NCBI GenBank assembly: GCA_016710365.1
Contig: JADJVW010000008.1
Coordinates: 44,740-108,739, forward strand
Source of the DNA: Candidatus Caldilinea saccharophila
GTDB taxonomy: Bacteria; Chloroflexota; Anaerolineae; Caldilineales; Caldilineaceae
Length of the DNA: 64,000 bases
Direction of reading: 5' to 3'
In this document: in pieces, positions 55,213-62,819 of the stretch
How positions within the stretch are numbered: the stretch's first letter is position 1
Layout of the letters: the number at the start of each line of letters is the position of its first letter
The notes under the pieces: model-generated
The model's database searches: none
The model's input: only the letters and a program-made list of their open reading frames with translations
What the model was told of the DNA's origin: nothing
Made by a program: the position numbers and the translations under genes

Positions 55213-55392
55213 GTCGGGCTACCAGCCCGACAGGGTTGCGTCAACGATCCGGGTGGCATCGTCCTGCAGGGGGCCGACAGGAGCGATAACGCTCAGCAAG
55301 ATGATGGAAGCACCGTCGGGCTGGTAGCCCGACCTGCTTGACTTGCCGGGCTGGTAGCCCGACCTCTTGACTTGCCGGGCTGGTAGCCCGAC
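55213..55392. repeat. Four copies of a (GT/GC)CGGGCTGGTAGCCCGAC hairpin word
   Basis: Copies at 55213-55231 (reverse orientation), 55315-55333, 55345-55363 and 55374-55392. Each is a self-complementary 8-3-8 hairpin. The last three are spaced 29-30 nt apart by CTGCTTGACTTGC-type linkers. The spacers are nearly the same, so this is not CRISPR. Confidence 0.8.
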
Positions 55393-55433
55393 CTACGCGA
55401 AGTTACACGCAGGTAAAGATTGCAAATTTATGG

Positions 55434-55465
55434 TATAGTCCTTTCATCTTCACAATTTGTATAGT
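55434..55465 (+). promoter_or_regulatory. Two TATAGT boxes ahead of the HExxH gene
   Basis: TATAGT at 55434-55439 and 55460-55465, each followed by C, could be alternative -10 elements. Neither has a good -35 at 16-18 nt, so the call is weak. Confidence 0.3.
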
Positions 55466-55484
55466 CACCGATAAGGACGGGTTT

Positions 55485-56932
55485 ATGCCGACATCACTAT
55501 CTCCTGGAGCATTCTGAGGATCGAGCCAATGCTCTTGTTCAGTTGACCGCCGAGCTTGGGCAACGCAACGCCGGTGGTGGCATGACGCGTCGCCGCAGCA
55601 CAGGGATCGCGCTGCGCTGTCTGGCCGCGTTCGCACGCAAGCAGTTCGAGTTCTTACGCGCCGGGCTGGGGGCTGACGGTGCATTCGAGGCGGATGTGCG
55701 CTTCCCGCTGGAATTTTTGATCGAGGCGACCGCGCGCCAGGTTTCGTTCGACATCGATGTGCTGCTGCGCACGCTCAGCCACCGCGAGGCGGCCGCGTCG
55801 ATCCAGCCGATGCGCGCCACGCTGGATCTGGCCGATCGGCTCGCCACGAACGCCATTCTACCCGCGGTGCGCCATGGCCTTGTGGCGCCGACGGTCATGA
55901 TGACTTACTTCCAGAAGTCGCCTACGATCCGGTTGATGCCCTACGTCCCGCTGGCCGTAATCGGCATCGACTTCAGCGCCATCGGCGACGCCACGCGGCT
56001 GTTGGCGATTGCCCATGAGACCGGCCATCACGTCTACCGGCAGATCACGGTCAACTACACGGCGCATCTCGACGCGCAGATCGAGGCGATGGCGGCGGCC
56101 GCGCCCGAAACGAGCAGATGGCCGTTATGGCTGTTGGCGTGGGAGGAAGAGATCTTTGCCGACATCTACGCAGCGCTGGTGGCTGGGCCGGCCGCGGCGC
56201 TTGGCCTGCATCAGGTTATCCTGACCGGCACGCGCACCGCGCTCACTGTGGATGACGGCGATCATCCCCTTGACGCGCTGCGGCCTTACATCATGCATAG
56301 CACGTTGCGTGCGATGGCCGCGCAAGGCGCGGCGGCGCACCAGCCGTCGCTGCTGGCGGCTGCCGATACACTCGACGCCCTTTGGCAAGAGCAGCTTGTG
56401 GCGCGGCGCGCCGGGTGAATTCACGCCGGTTGGGATGGAAGAGCCGGTTTCCCTGGCCGATGCGCAGGAATTGCTGCAGGGCCTGGTCGAAGAGATGCTG
56501 GGCGGCGCGCTGGCGCCGTTAGTCGCCGATGCGCAGCACAAGCCCTGGAGCACAGGCGCGACGGATCCAGCCGCTACCGCGCAGCAAAGTTTTGAACAAT
56601 TTGTTGAGTTTTGCGCCCTGCTTGCGGATGAACCGCTGCCGGAGTTGGCGCTGCGCAGTGCGGGAGCCGTCGTCGTTGTGACGCGCTTCGCTGTGAGCCG
56701 GGAGAATGTTCAACTTGCCGTCGGCGAGACCGGCGATGCTTATCTCGACGAACTGCGCGACGCCGGCCTGGGCGGGGCGACGCTGACCGCGATCGAGTGG
56801 AAATCCGTCTTCCTCGCCGGTGACTGGACGACGCAAGAAGGCGGCAGCGGGATCAAGCCGCCGGTGTTCAGACCTATGTGGTGGCTGAGTCCTATGCCCA
56901 CTGCGCCCGCCTCGCGCCCCCTGCGCCGCTGA
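55485..56932 (+). CDS. Predicted zincin metalloprotease-like protein with two frame breaks
   Basis: About 482 residues when joined. ATG 55485 (MPTSLS) has AAGGA 8 nt upstream, but its frame stops after ten residues; removing one base near 55498-55505 gives MPTSLSLEHSEDRANALVQL and joins the main frame. A second break near 56411 (GGG to GG) gives ARRAGEFTPVGMEEPVSL. The core has HETGHHVY (HExxH) and downstream WEEEIFADIYAAL, a likely third zinc ligand. I know no named family. The protein has no signal peptide, so it is cytoplasmic or released by other means. Confidence 0.6.
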
Positions 56933-57025
56933 GGACAGGCTCGGCGATCTCTGTAATAGTCTCTTAAGAGTTTGTTGATTTCTCGTTTATTGCTGTGGGC
57001 TATCGTTGAGAGAGAACTGCCAGCC

Positions 57026-57877
57026 ATGACCAGTGCACGCCTGGTTATGCGGAAAGAAAGCTGGCTTTGTATGTCGCTCGAACAATCTATGCCAACTTGC
57101 CAAGCGCCCGCTTTTCTGTGGAAGCTCTGGCTCTACACCAATTACGACTGCAACCTGCGCTGCTCTTATTGCGTGGCCAAGTCCAGCCCAAACGCGCCGC
57201 GGCGTGCGCTGGGTTTGGCGAACGTGCAGCGGCTGGTGGACGAGGCGGTAGACCTGGGCTTTAGCGAGATCTTCTTCACCGGCGGCGAACCCTTCATTCT
57301 CAACGATATCTACGCAATGCTGGCCTATTCGTCGGCGCGGCTGCGCACCAATGTGCTGACTAATGCCATGATCTTGCGCGGTCAGCGACTCGACCGGCTT
57401 TGCGCCATTGCCAACGAGAAGCTCATCGTCCAGGTCAGCCTGGATGGTGGCTGTGCGGAAGACCATGACGCTTACCGCGGGAAAGGGTCATGGCAAAAAA
57501 CTGTCGAAGGGATTCAGTTGCTGCAGGAACGAGGGTTCCGCGTGCGGCTCAGCACCACCGAGACGCCGGCCAACAGCGCACGGCTCAACGATGTCTGCGA
57601 GTTTCATCGCAAGTTGGGCATTCCAGACGAAGATCACTTCGTGCGCCCGCTGGCAAAGCGGGGCTACTCGCGCGAAGGTCTCGATCTGAATATGACCAAT
57701 TTGAATCCTGAAGTCACTGTGAACCTTGACGGCGTTTTCTGGCATCCGCTCTCCACCGATGCAGACATGCAGATCAGCCGTTCCTTGTTTCCGCTGGCTG
57801 AATCGGTCACACGCATTCGTCACCAAGTGGACGAAATCGCCCGCAACGGCAATGCGGGGCTCATGACCTTCACCTGA
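57026..57877 (+). CDS. Radical SAM enzyme
   Basis: About 283 residues. Cluster motif CNLRCSYC, then EIFFTGGEPFILND and IVQVSLDGG, a radical SAM core of the MoaA/SPASM-like group. It has no C-terminal Cys-rich SPASM region. ATG 57026 is used; 57071 (MSLEQS) is possible. It lies 81 nt upstream of an Lrp-TusA gene and a DsrE gene, so a role in sulfur (or selenium) relay or in modifying a small molecule is suggested by context only. Confidence 0.8.
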   Translation: MTSARLVMRKESWLCMSLEQSMPTCQAPAFLWKLWLYTNYDCNLRCSYCVAKSSPNAPRRALGLANVQRLVDEAVDLGFSEIFFTGGEPFILNDIYAMLAYSSARLRTNVLTNAMILRGQRLDRLCAIANEKLIVQVSLDGGCAEDHDAYRGKGSWQKTVEGIQLLQERGFRVRLSTTETPANSARLNDVCEFHRKLGIPDEDHFVRPLAKRGYSREGLDLNMTNLNPEVTVNLDGVFWHPLSTDADMQISRSLFPLAESVTRIRHQVDEIARNGNAGLMTFT

Positions 57878-57958
57878 GGGTAGCCATTCCCGTCTCCGTG
57901 CGAGACGCCATCAATCGCAGCAATCCATGTCAGTCAGCCATAAAAGGAGCGCAAGTCC

Positions 57959-58489
57959 ATGATCCAGGCATTTGTATTTATCGAGGCGGAACCGGGGCGC
58001 GTCCAGGAACTCGTCGATGAATTGGCGGGAATGAAACTGGCGGCGTCGGGGAGCAAGCAGGTGCACGCCGTCACCGCGCGCTGTGATCTGATCGCCTTGA
58101 TTGAAAGCCCCGACCTGCCGTCGTTGGGCGATTGAGTCGCCAACGGCATCGGGAACGCCGTGGGCGTTCGACACACTGAAACGAGTTTGATTGTCTGGTC
58201 GCAGGGTGCTGATCCGGCGGTTGCATCGGCCCTCGCGGTCAATACGCTGGGCGAACCGGTGACGCCAATCTTCGACGCCGAGCACTTCTACAACGCCGGC
58301 GACAAAGGCTGCGCTTTTGGGCCGATGGATGAGATCGCGGCCTTGATCCGCAAAATGGTAAGCGGGCAGACGTTGGAGATCAACGCCTCTGACTCAAGCG
58401 TTGCCTTCGACCTTGCTGCCTGGTGCCGCATGACGAGCAATACGCTGGTCGAACAACGCGATGGACGCTATCTGGTGCGTAAAGGATAA
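57959..58489 (+). CDS. Lrp/AsnC-ligand-domain plus TusA-like protein with in-frame TGA at codon 59
   Basis: 176 codons in one frame, with TGA at 58133-58135. Residues 1-~80 match the Lrp/AsnC effector (RAM) domain: VHAVTARCDLIALIE and GVRHTETSLIVW. From ~95 a TusA-like domain follows with GDKGCAFGPMDEIA (in place of CPxP) and LEINASDSSV...AWCRM. The TGA replaces a codon that reads naturally as TGG (GDW). AAAAGGAG precedes the ATG. Options are a nonsense change or sequence error, a true stop with reinitiation, or recoding as Sec or Trp. A hairpin starts 2 nt after the TGA. Confidence 0.65.
58138..58166 (+). other. Hairpin directly after the in-frame TGA
   Basis: CGCCAACGGC (58138-58147) pairs with GCCGTGGGCG (58157-58166) with one A-G mismatch; the 9-nt loop contains GGG. 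The position just downstream of a UGA is where bacterial SECIS elements lie. The GC-rich coding sequence makes chance hairpins common, so this is only suggestive. Confidence 0.3.
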
Positions 58490-58542
58490 ATTCCGATGCG
58501 AAGATGCAGAGGAATCCAGAGAACATCAATGGAGGGGGCAAG

Positions 58543-58902
58543 ATGGGCAAGATCATGGTGAACAATACACATGGCAAGGATGACGTCGAACGCGCGACGC
58601 TGGCCTTTGTCATCGGCAATGCTGCGCTCAGCTCTGGTCAGGAGGCAACCCTGCTGCTGACCGTCGACGGCGTTTGGGTGGCGACGAAGGGCTACGCCGC
58701 CGGGTTGCAAGCAGAAGGCTTTGCGCCGTTGGCCGACGTGGTTCAACAGTTTGTGACCAACGGCGGCGTAGTCTGGGTGTGCGGTGCGTGCGCCAAGCCG
58801 CGCGCGATCACGGCCGACCACCTGATCGACGGTGCGCAGCTCGTGGGCGCGGCGACGGCGGTGGAGGCGATGGTCAACGGCGCACAGACGCTTAGCTTCT
58901 GA
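58543..58902 (+). CDS. DsrE/DsrF-like sulfur relay protein
   Basis: About 119 residues. DsrE fold with KIMVNNTHGKDDVERATLAF at the start, and the putative active-site Cys pair in VVWVCGACAKPR. DsrE-type proteins pass persulfide sulfur to or from TusA partners, and the preceding gene carries a TusA-like domain. GGAGGGG lies just before ATG 58543; the frame upstream has no support. It ends 3 nt before the NUDIX gene. Confidence 0.87.
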   Translation: MGKIMVNNTHGKDDVERATLAFVIGNAALSSGQEATLLLTVDGVWVATKGYAAGLQAEGFAPLADVVQQFVTNGGVVWVCGACAKPRAITADHLIDGAQLVGAATAVEAMVNGAQTLSF

Positions 58903-58905
58903 CGC

Positions 58906-59451
58906 ATGCCGCCGATACCCTGGAAGACGCAAAGCAGCCGCCCGATCTACGACAACAAATGGATGCACCTGCGCGAAGACATCGCCGAATTGCCCGACGG
59001 TCGCACGACGCTCTACGGCGTCGTCACCTTTGGCGAGTGCGTGGGTGTGTTGCCCTTTGTGGACGACGATAACGTCGTACTGGTGCGCCAATATCGTTAT
59101 GTTTTCGGTGAGAACCAGCGTTGGGAGATGCCGACGGGCGGTATGAAGCCGGGGGAAAGCCCCGAGGCTGCGGCATTACGCGAACTGCAGGAGGAAGTGG
59201 GTTACACGGCGCAACAGCTCGACCCTGTGAGCACCTACTACACATCCAAGAGCGTCTGCTACGAAATCGCACATCTCTATCTTGGCTACGAGTTGCAGCG
59301 CGCCGTGCTGCAGCCGGATGAAACAGAATTTTTTGAAGTTGCAGTATTCCCTTTCGACGAAGTTCTGGCAATGGTCAACCGCAGCGAAATACGCGACGGG
59401 ATGACGGTGATCGCCGTATTGCAAGCCGCGCAACGGCGTAGCCGGCGCTAA
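58906..59451 (+). CDS. NUDIX hydrolase (ADP-ribose pyrophosphatase-like)
   Basis: 181 residues. The Nudix box GGMKPGESPEAAALRELQEEVGY is complete. The N-terminal segment and VLVRQYRYVFGENQRWEMP match the ADP-ribose pyrophosphatase subgroup, which hydrolyses ADP-ribose or other nucleotide sugars. It is packed 3 nt after the DsrE gene and 11 nt before the DoxX-like gene. Confidence 0.9.
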   Translation: MPPIPWKTQSSRPIYDNKWMHLREDIAELPDGRTTLYGVVTFGECVGVLPFVDDDNVVLVRQYRYVFGENQRWEMPTGGMKPGESPEAAALRELQEEVGYTAQQLDPVSTYYTSKSVCYEIAHLYLGYELQRAVLQPDETEFFEVAVFPFDEVLAMVNRSEIRDGMTVIAVLQAAQRRSRR

Positions 59452-59462
59452 GGAGCAGGGAC

Positions 59463-60128
59463 ATGGACGCAAACAGCGACGCCGCGACGCCCGCATGGGA
59501 CATTCGGTTGCAGAAGATCGTCCTTTTTATAGGCCGGCTGGGGCTCGCCTATCTATTTTTTACTCAGTTGTTCTGGAAGTTGCCCCCAACGTTCGGTTGC
59601 GCCAACAACAATGCCTTCCCACAACCCGCCGCGGAGAATTATTGGACCGCCAATGGCAGTTCTGGTCTTTGCTTCTGGCTGGGCATGGAGTCGATCTACA
59701 AGGACCTGCCGCGCGCTGTCCTTGTCGCCGATATGCGGCCTGCCGGTCTGCCCAAGCTCGACGTGTCGATCACGCCGCTGGCGCAACTCAACGGCGCGCT
59801 CATCGACAATGTGATCATCCCAAATCTCGGCGTCTTTGGCTGGCTGGTCTGGCTGGCGGAGTTCTGGGTCTTCGTATCGATGCTGGTCGGGCTGTGCACA
59901 CGCTTCGGCGGTCTGGTGGCGCTGGGCGTTTCAGCGCAACTTTTTATCGGACTGGCGGCAATCCCGCGCCCCTTTGAGTGGGAATGGAGCTATGGTCTTA
60001 TGATCCTGCTTTCGCTGCTCATGTTTGGGCTGGCGCCAGGACGTATCTGGGGCGTCGATGCCGCATTGCGCCCGCGCCTGGCCGGCAGCCGCAATTTCTT
60101 CGGAAAGCTGCTCTGGTGGCTGACTTGA
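59463..60128 (+). CDS. DoxX-like membrane protein
   Basis: 221 residues. About four or five helices: IGRLGLAYLFFTQLFWKLPP, LVWLAEFWVFVSMLVGL, GGLVALGVSAQLFIGLAAI and LMILLSLLMFGLAPGR, the layout of DoxX/TQO small-subunit proteins. A loop with GCANNN... and C at FGCANN and GLCFWLG may be extracytoplasmic. AGGAGCAGGGAC precedes the ATG. Likely redox or thiosulfate-quinone related by family, but function is unproven. Confidence 0.75.
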   Translation: MDANSDAATPAWDIRLQKIVLFIGRLGLAYLFFTQLFWKLPPTFGCANNNAFPQPAAENYWTANGSSGLCFWLGMESIYKDLPRAVLVADMRPAGLPKLDVSITPLAQLNGALIDNVIIPNLGVFGWLVWLAEFWVFVSMLVGLCTRFGGLVALGVSAQLFIGLAAIPRPFEWEWSYGLMILLSLLMFGLAPGRIWGVDAALRPRLAGSRNFFGKLLWWLT

Positions 60129-60184
60129 GAGGAGCGAATTGCGAGGGGCGAGGGGCGGAAGCATCCGAACACCGAGTAAATTTC

Positions 60185-60285
60185 AGTACTTCCTAAAAAC
60201 TCACTCAAAGCCGCCAAGCGCACAAAGGGCGCCATCCTCAACTTTGTGTCTCCGTGTGAGGGGAAATTGTGAACTACTGAATTTG
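60185..60285. repeat. Dispersed intergenic repeat, copy 2 (CACAAAG family)
   Basis: Homologous to 9682-9786: AGTACT, CCAAGCGCACAAAGGGC, TCAACTTTGTG, GTGTGAGG and GTGAACTACTGAA are shared in order. It lacks about 10 bp present in copy 1. Lies between the DoxX gene and the next glycosyltransferase. Confidence 0.65.
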
Positions 60286-60348
60286 AAGGATTGGATGTGT
60301 AGTGATTCAACGCAATGAAAAGGGCATTTTTGCAAAGGATGCGTCTCA

Positions 60349-61065
60349 ATGAATCAACACGGCATCTGGACTGCGCCGCGTCGCGCGCTGTTCGTGGTGG
60401 CGAAAGAACCTGCCGCTGGACAGACAAAGACGCGCCTTTGCCCGCCGTTGCGCGCTGAGGAGGCGGCGGCGCTCTACGCATCCTTTCTGGCCGATACACT
60501 TGACATCATGCGCCGCGTGTCCGGCGTTCGTTGTAGCATTGCCTATCTGCCACCTGACGCCGAAGCTTATTTTAGTGACCTGGCGCCGGAAATGACGTTG
60601 GTGCTACAGCAAGGCGAATCGCTGGGCGAACGGCTCGATCACCTGATTACGCAGGCGCTGGCTAACGGCGCCATGCAAGCAGTCGTGATGGACAGCGACA
60701 GTCCGACGTTGCCAGCGGCTTACGTGGCGCAGGCGTTTGACCTGCTCGATGGCAACATAGATGCTGTCTTCGGCCCCTGTCGCGACGGCGGTTACTATCT
60801 GGTTGGCATGAAACGCCCCTTGCCCGCCTTGCTGCGCGAGGTGCAGATGAGCACGCCGACCGTGCTGGCCGACACCCTGGCGATTGCCGCGCGCGAAGGC
60901 GTGCGCGTGGCGCTCTTGCCCGAATGGTATGACGTGGACACGGGCGAGGAATTGGCGCACCTGGCGCACGAATTGCACATTACCGACGCCAAGACGGCGC
61001 AACACACCCGCCGCGGCCTGGCTGCGCTCGCCTGGAGCGCTAACGGCGATGGGCGCAACAGTTGA
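60349..61065 (+). CDS. TIGR04282/DUF2064-type glycosyltransferase
   Basis: 238 residues. The nucleotide-sugar-transferase-like fold shows ALFVVAKEPAAGQTKTRLCPPL, VMDSDSPTLP and FGPCRDGGYYLVGM, the hallmarks of the rSAM/selenodomain-associated transferase family (DUF2064). The start ATG 60349 has weak ribosome-site support. The next GT2 gene begins within its stop (TTGA overlap). Confidence 0.85.
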   Translation: MNQHGIWTAPRRALFVVAKEPAAGQTKTRLCPPLRAEEAAALYASFLADTLDIMRRVSGVRCSIAYLPPDAEAYFSDLAPEMTLVLQQGESLGERLDHLITQALANGAMQAVVMDSDSPTLPAAYVAQAFDLLDGNIDAVFGPCRDGGYYLVGMKRPLPALLREVQMSTPTVLADTLAIAAREGVRVALLPEWYDVDTGEELAHLAHELHITDAKTAQHTRRGLAALAWSANGDGRNS

Positions 61066-61769
61066 GTCGCGCGGCGCGCATCACAGTCTCGCTGATCGTG
61101 CCAGCGTTGAATGAGGCGGATTGCCTTGGCCCGCTGTTGGCCGAAATACCATCCGGTCTCGTTGACGAGGTGATCGTCGTCGACAATGGCTCCACAGATG
61201 AGACGGCGGCAGTGGCGCGTGCGGCCGGCGCACAGGTGGTGATGGAGCTGCACCGCGGTTATGGCGCGGCCTGCCGCGCAGGGGTCGCCGCGGCCACAGG
61301 CGACATCCTGGTCTTCATGGACGGCGACGGCAGCTTCGCGCCGGCAGAGTGCGCTGCGCTGGTGGCGCCCATTGCGGCCGGCGCTGCCGACCTGGTGCTG
61401 GGCACACGTCTGCAAGGCGGGCTGACGCCTGGCGCGATGCCGCTGCATCAGCGCTGGGGCAATCGGGTCGTCGCCGGTTTGTTGCGCATGTTGTACGGCG
61501 TGCAGGTCAGTGACCTGGGCCCTTATCGCGCCATTCGCCGCGACCTGCTGCAAACGCTCGACATGCAGGAGATGACCTATGGCTGGCCGGTCGAGATGAT
61601 GGTCAAGACGGCGCGGCGTGGCGGCGTGTTGGTCGAAATCCCGGTGACTTATCGGCCACGTATGGCCGGCGTTTCCAAAGTCGGCGGCAGCATCAAGGGC
61701 ACACTGCTGGCGACCTGGCGCATCTTGTGCGTCACCTTTCGGCACGCGCGGGACGGACAGATCACCTGA
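61062..61769 (+). CDS. Family 2 glycosyltransferase
   Basis: 235 residues. GT-A fold: SLIVPALNEADCLGPLL, VIVVDNGSTDET, HRGYGAACRAGVAAATGD and the metal-binding FMDGDGSFAP, close to dolichol/polyprenyl-phosphate sugar transferases. The only start in range is TTG at 61062, overlapping the previous stop. It probably makes a lipid-linked sugar used by the GT-C-like protein downstream. Confidence 0.85.
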   Translation: MSRAARITVSLIVPALNEADCLGPLLAEIPSGLVDEVIVVDNGSTDETAAVARAAGAQVVMELHRGYGAACRAGVAAATGDILVFMDGDGSFAPAECAALVAPIAAGAADLVLGTRLQGGLTPGAMPLHQRWGNRVVAGLLRMLYGVQVSDLGPYRAIRRDLLQTLDMQEMTYGWPVEMMVKTARRGGVLVEIPVTYRPRMAGVSKVGGSIKGTLLATWRILCVTFRHARDGQIT

Positions 61770-61787
61770 TTGCGAAGAGGATACGTC

Positions 61788-62819
61788 ATGTTTGAAATTG
61801 AATTACGCCCACCGGTGATGCAGGAATTGCCACGCCAGCTTTATATCGAAGTGACCAACCATTGCAATTCACGCTGTATCTCCTGCCCGCTAACCTACGA
61901 CCATTTTCTGCCCTACGAGCCGAAACATCACCTGAGTTGGGAGGACTTCCGGCGTATCGTCGATCAGGCGCCGGTGATCGAGCGTGCGATTTTGCATGGG
62001 ATCGGCGAGCCGCTGCTCAATCGCGATCTGCCACGTTTCGTGGCCCATCTCAAAGCGCGCGGCGCCACTGTTCTCTTCAACTCCAACGGCGTACTTCTCG
62101 ACCAGCGCCGCGGCGACGCTTTGGTAAAAGCTGGGCTGGACGAGTTGCGCATCTCCATCGATGCGGTGACGCCTGACCTCTACGCCCGTCTGCGCGGCAT
62201 CGACCAATTGCCGCGCATCCTCCGCAACCTCAGCGCATTTGTGGCGCGTCACGGCGGGCGCAACGCGCCGCGCGTCTCGCTCTGGCTGGTGGGGATGCAG
62301 GAAAATCTGCACCAGTTGCCCGACTTCGTTCGCCTGGGCGCCGAGCTCGGCGTGCCGGAAGTCTACTTGCAGCGGCTGGTCTACTTTGGCAACGGCGCAC
62401 ACATCGCCGACGACACGACGATGGCGCAGGAGCAGTCACTCTACGCGGCGCTGGAGGCGCAACAGGCCGAACTCATCCACACGGCGGAACAGGTGGCGAC
62501 GGAACTGGGCGTGACGTTCCGAGCTTCGGGCGCGACTACGCCCCACGAAAGCATCGCCGTCAAGGGTGACTCGCCGTGGCGCGGCTGTATGCGGCCGTGG
62601 GTGCTCATGTACATCACGGCTAATGGCGCCGCCTTGCCCTGCTGTATTTCGCCCTTTGCCGCCGAAGATTATCCAAGCATTGTGCTTGGCAATGTGCTCG
62701 AAGATTCGCTGCCCGCGGTCTGGAATAGCGAACGCTACCAAGCATTGCGCGCGGCTGTGGACAGCGATGGCCCGGCGCCCTGGCCCTGCCAATTCTGCGG
62801 CGTGAAATGGAGCCTGTGA
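61788..62819 (+). CDS. Radical SAM/SPASM domain protein
   Basis: About 343 residues. Radical SAM Cys motif CNSRCISCP, then HGIGEPLLNRDL, and a C-terminal SPASM-type region: CMRPWVLMYITANGAALPCC, GNVLEDSLPAVWNSERYQAL and CQFC. Such proteins modify peptides or sugars through an auxiliary Fe-S cluster. GAGG lies 8 nt before ATG 61788. Its neighbours are two glycosyltransferases and a GT-C protein. Confidence 0.87.
   Translation: MFEIELRPPVMQELPRQLYIEVTNHCNSRCISCPLTYDHFLPYEPKHHLSWEDFRRIVDQAPVIERAILHGIGEPLLNRDLPRFVAHLKARGATVLFNSNGVLLDQRRGDALVKAGLDELRISIDAVTPDLYARLRGIDQLPRILRNLSAFVARHGGRNAPRVSLWLVGMQENLHQLPDFVRLGAELGVPEVYLQRLVYFGNGAHIADDTTMAQEQSLYAALEAQQAELIHTAEQVATELGVTFRASGATTPHESIAVKGDSPWRGCMRPWVLMYITANGAALPCCISPFAAEDYPSIVLGNVLEDSLPAVWNSERYQALRAAVDSDGPAPWPCQFCGVKWSL

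Larger units (their letters stand above)
55094..55484. other. Intergenic region with four copies of a hairpin word
   Basis: No gene seen. It contains the repeats at 55213-55392 and, nearer the next gene, an AT-rich stretch with two TATAGT boxes and an AAGGA ribosome site before ATG 55485. Confidence 0.5.

Noticed and set aside
55315..55392. CRISPR-like array with 19-bp repeats
   Set aside because: The intervals are only ~11 bp and nearly identical to each other; each repeat is an intergenic hairpin word.
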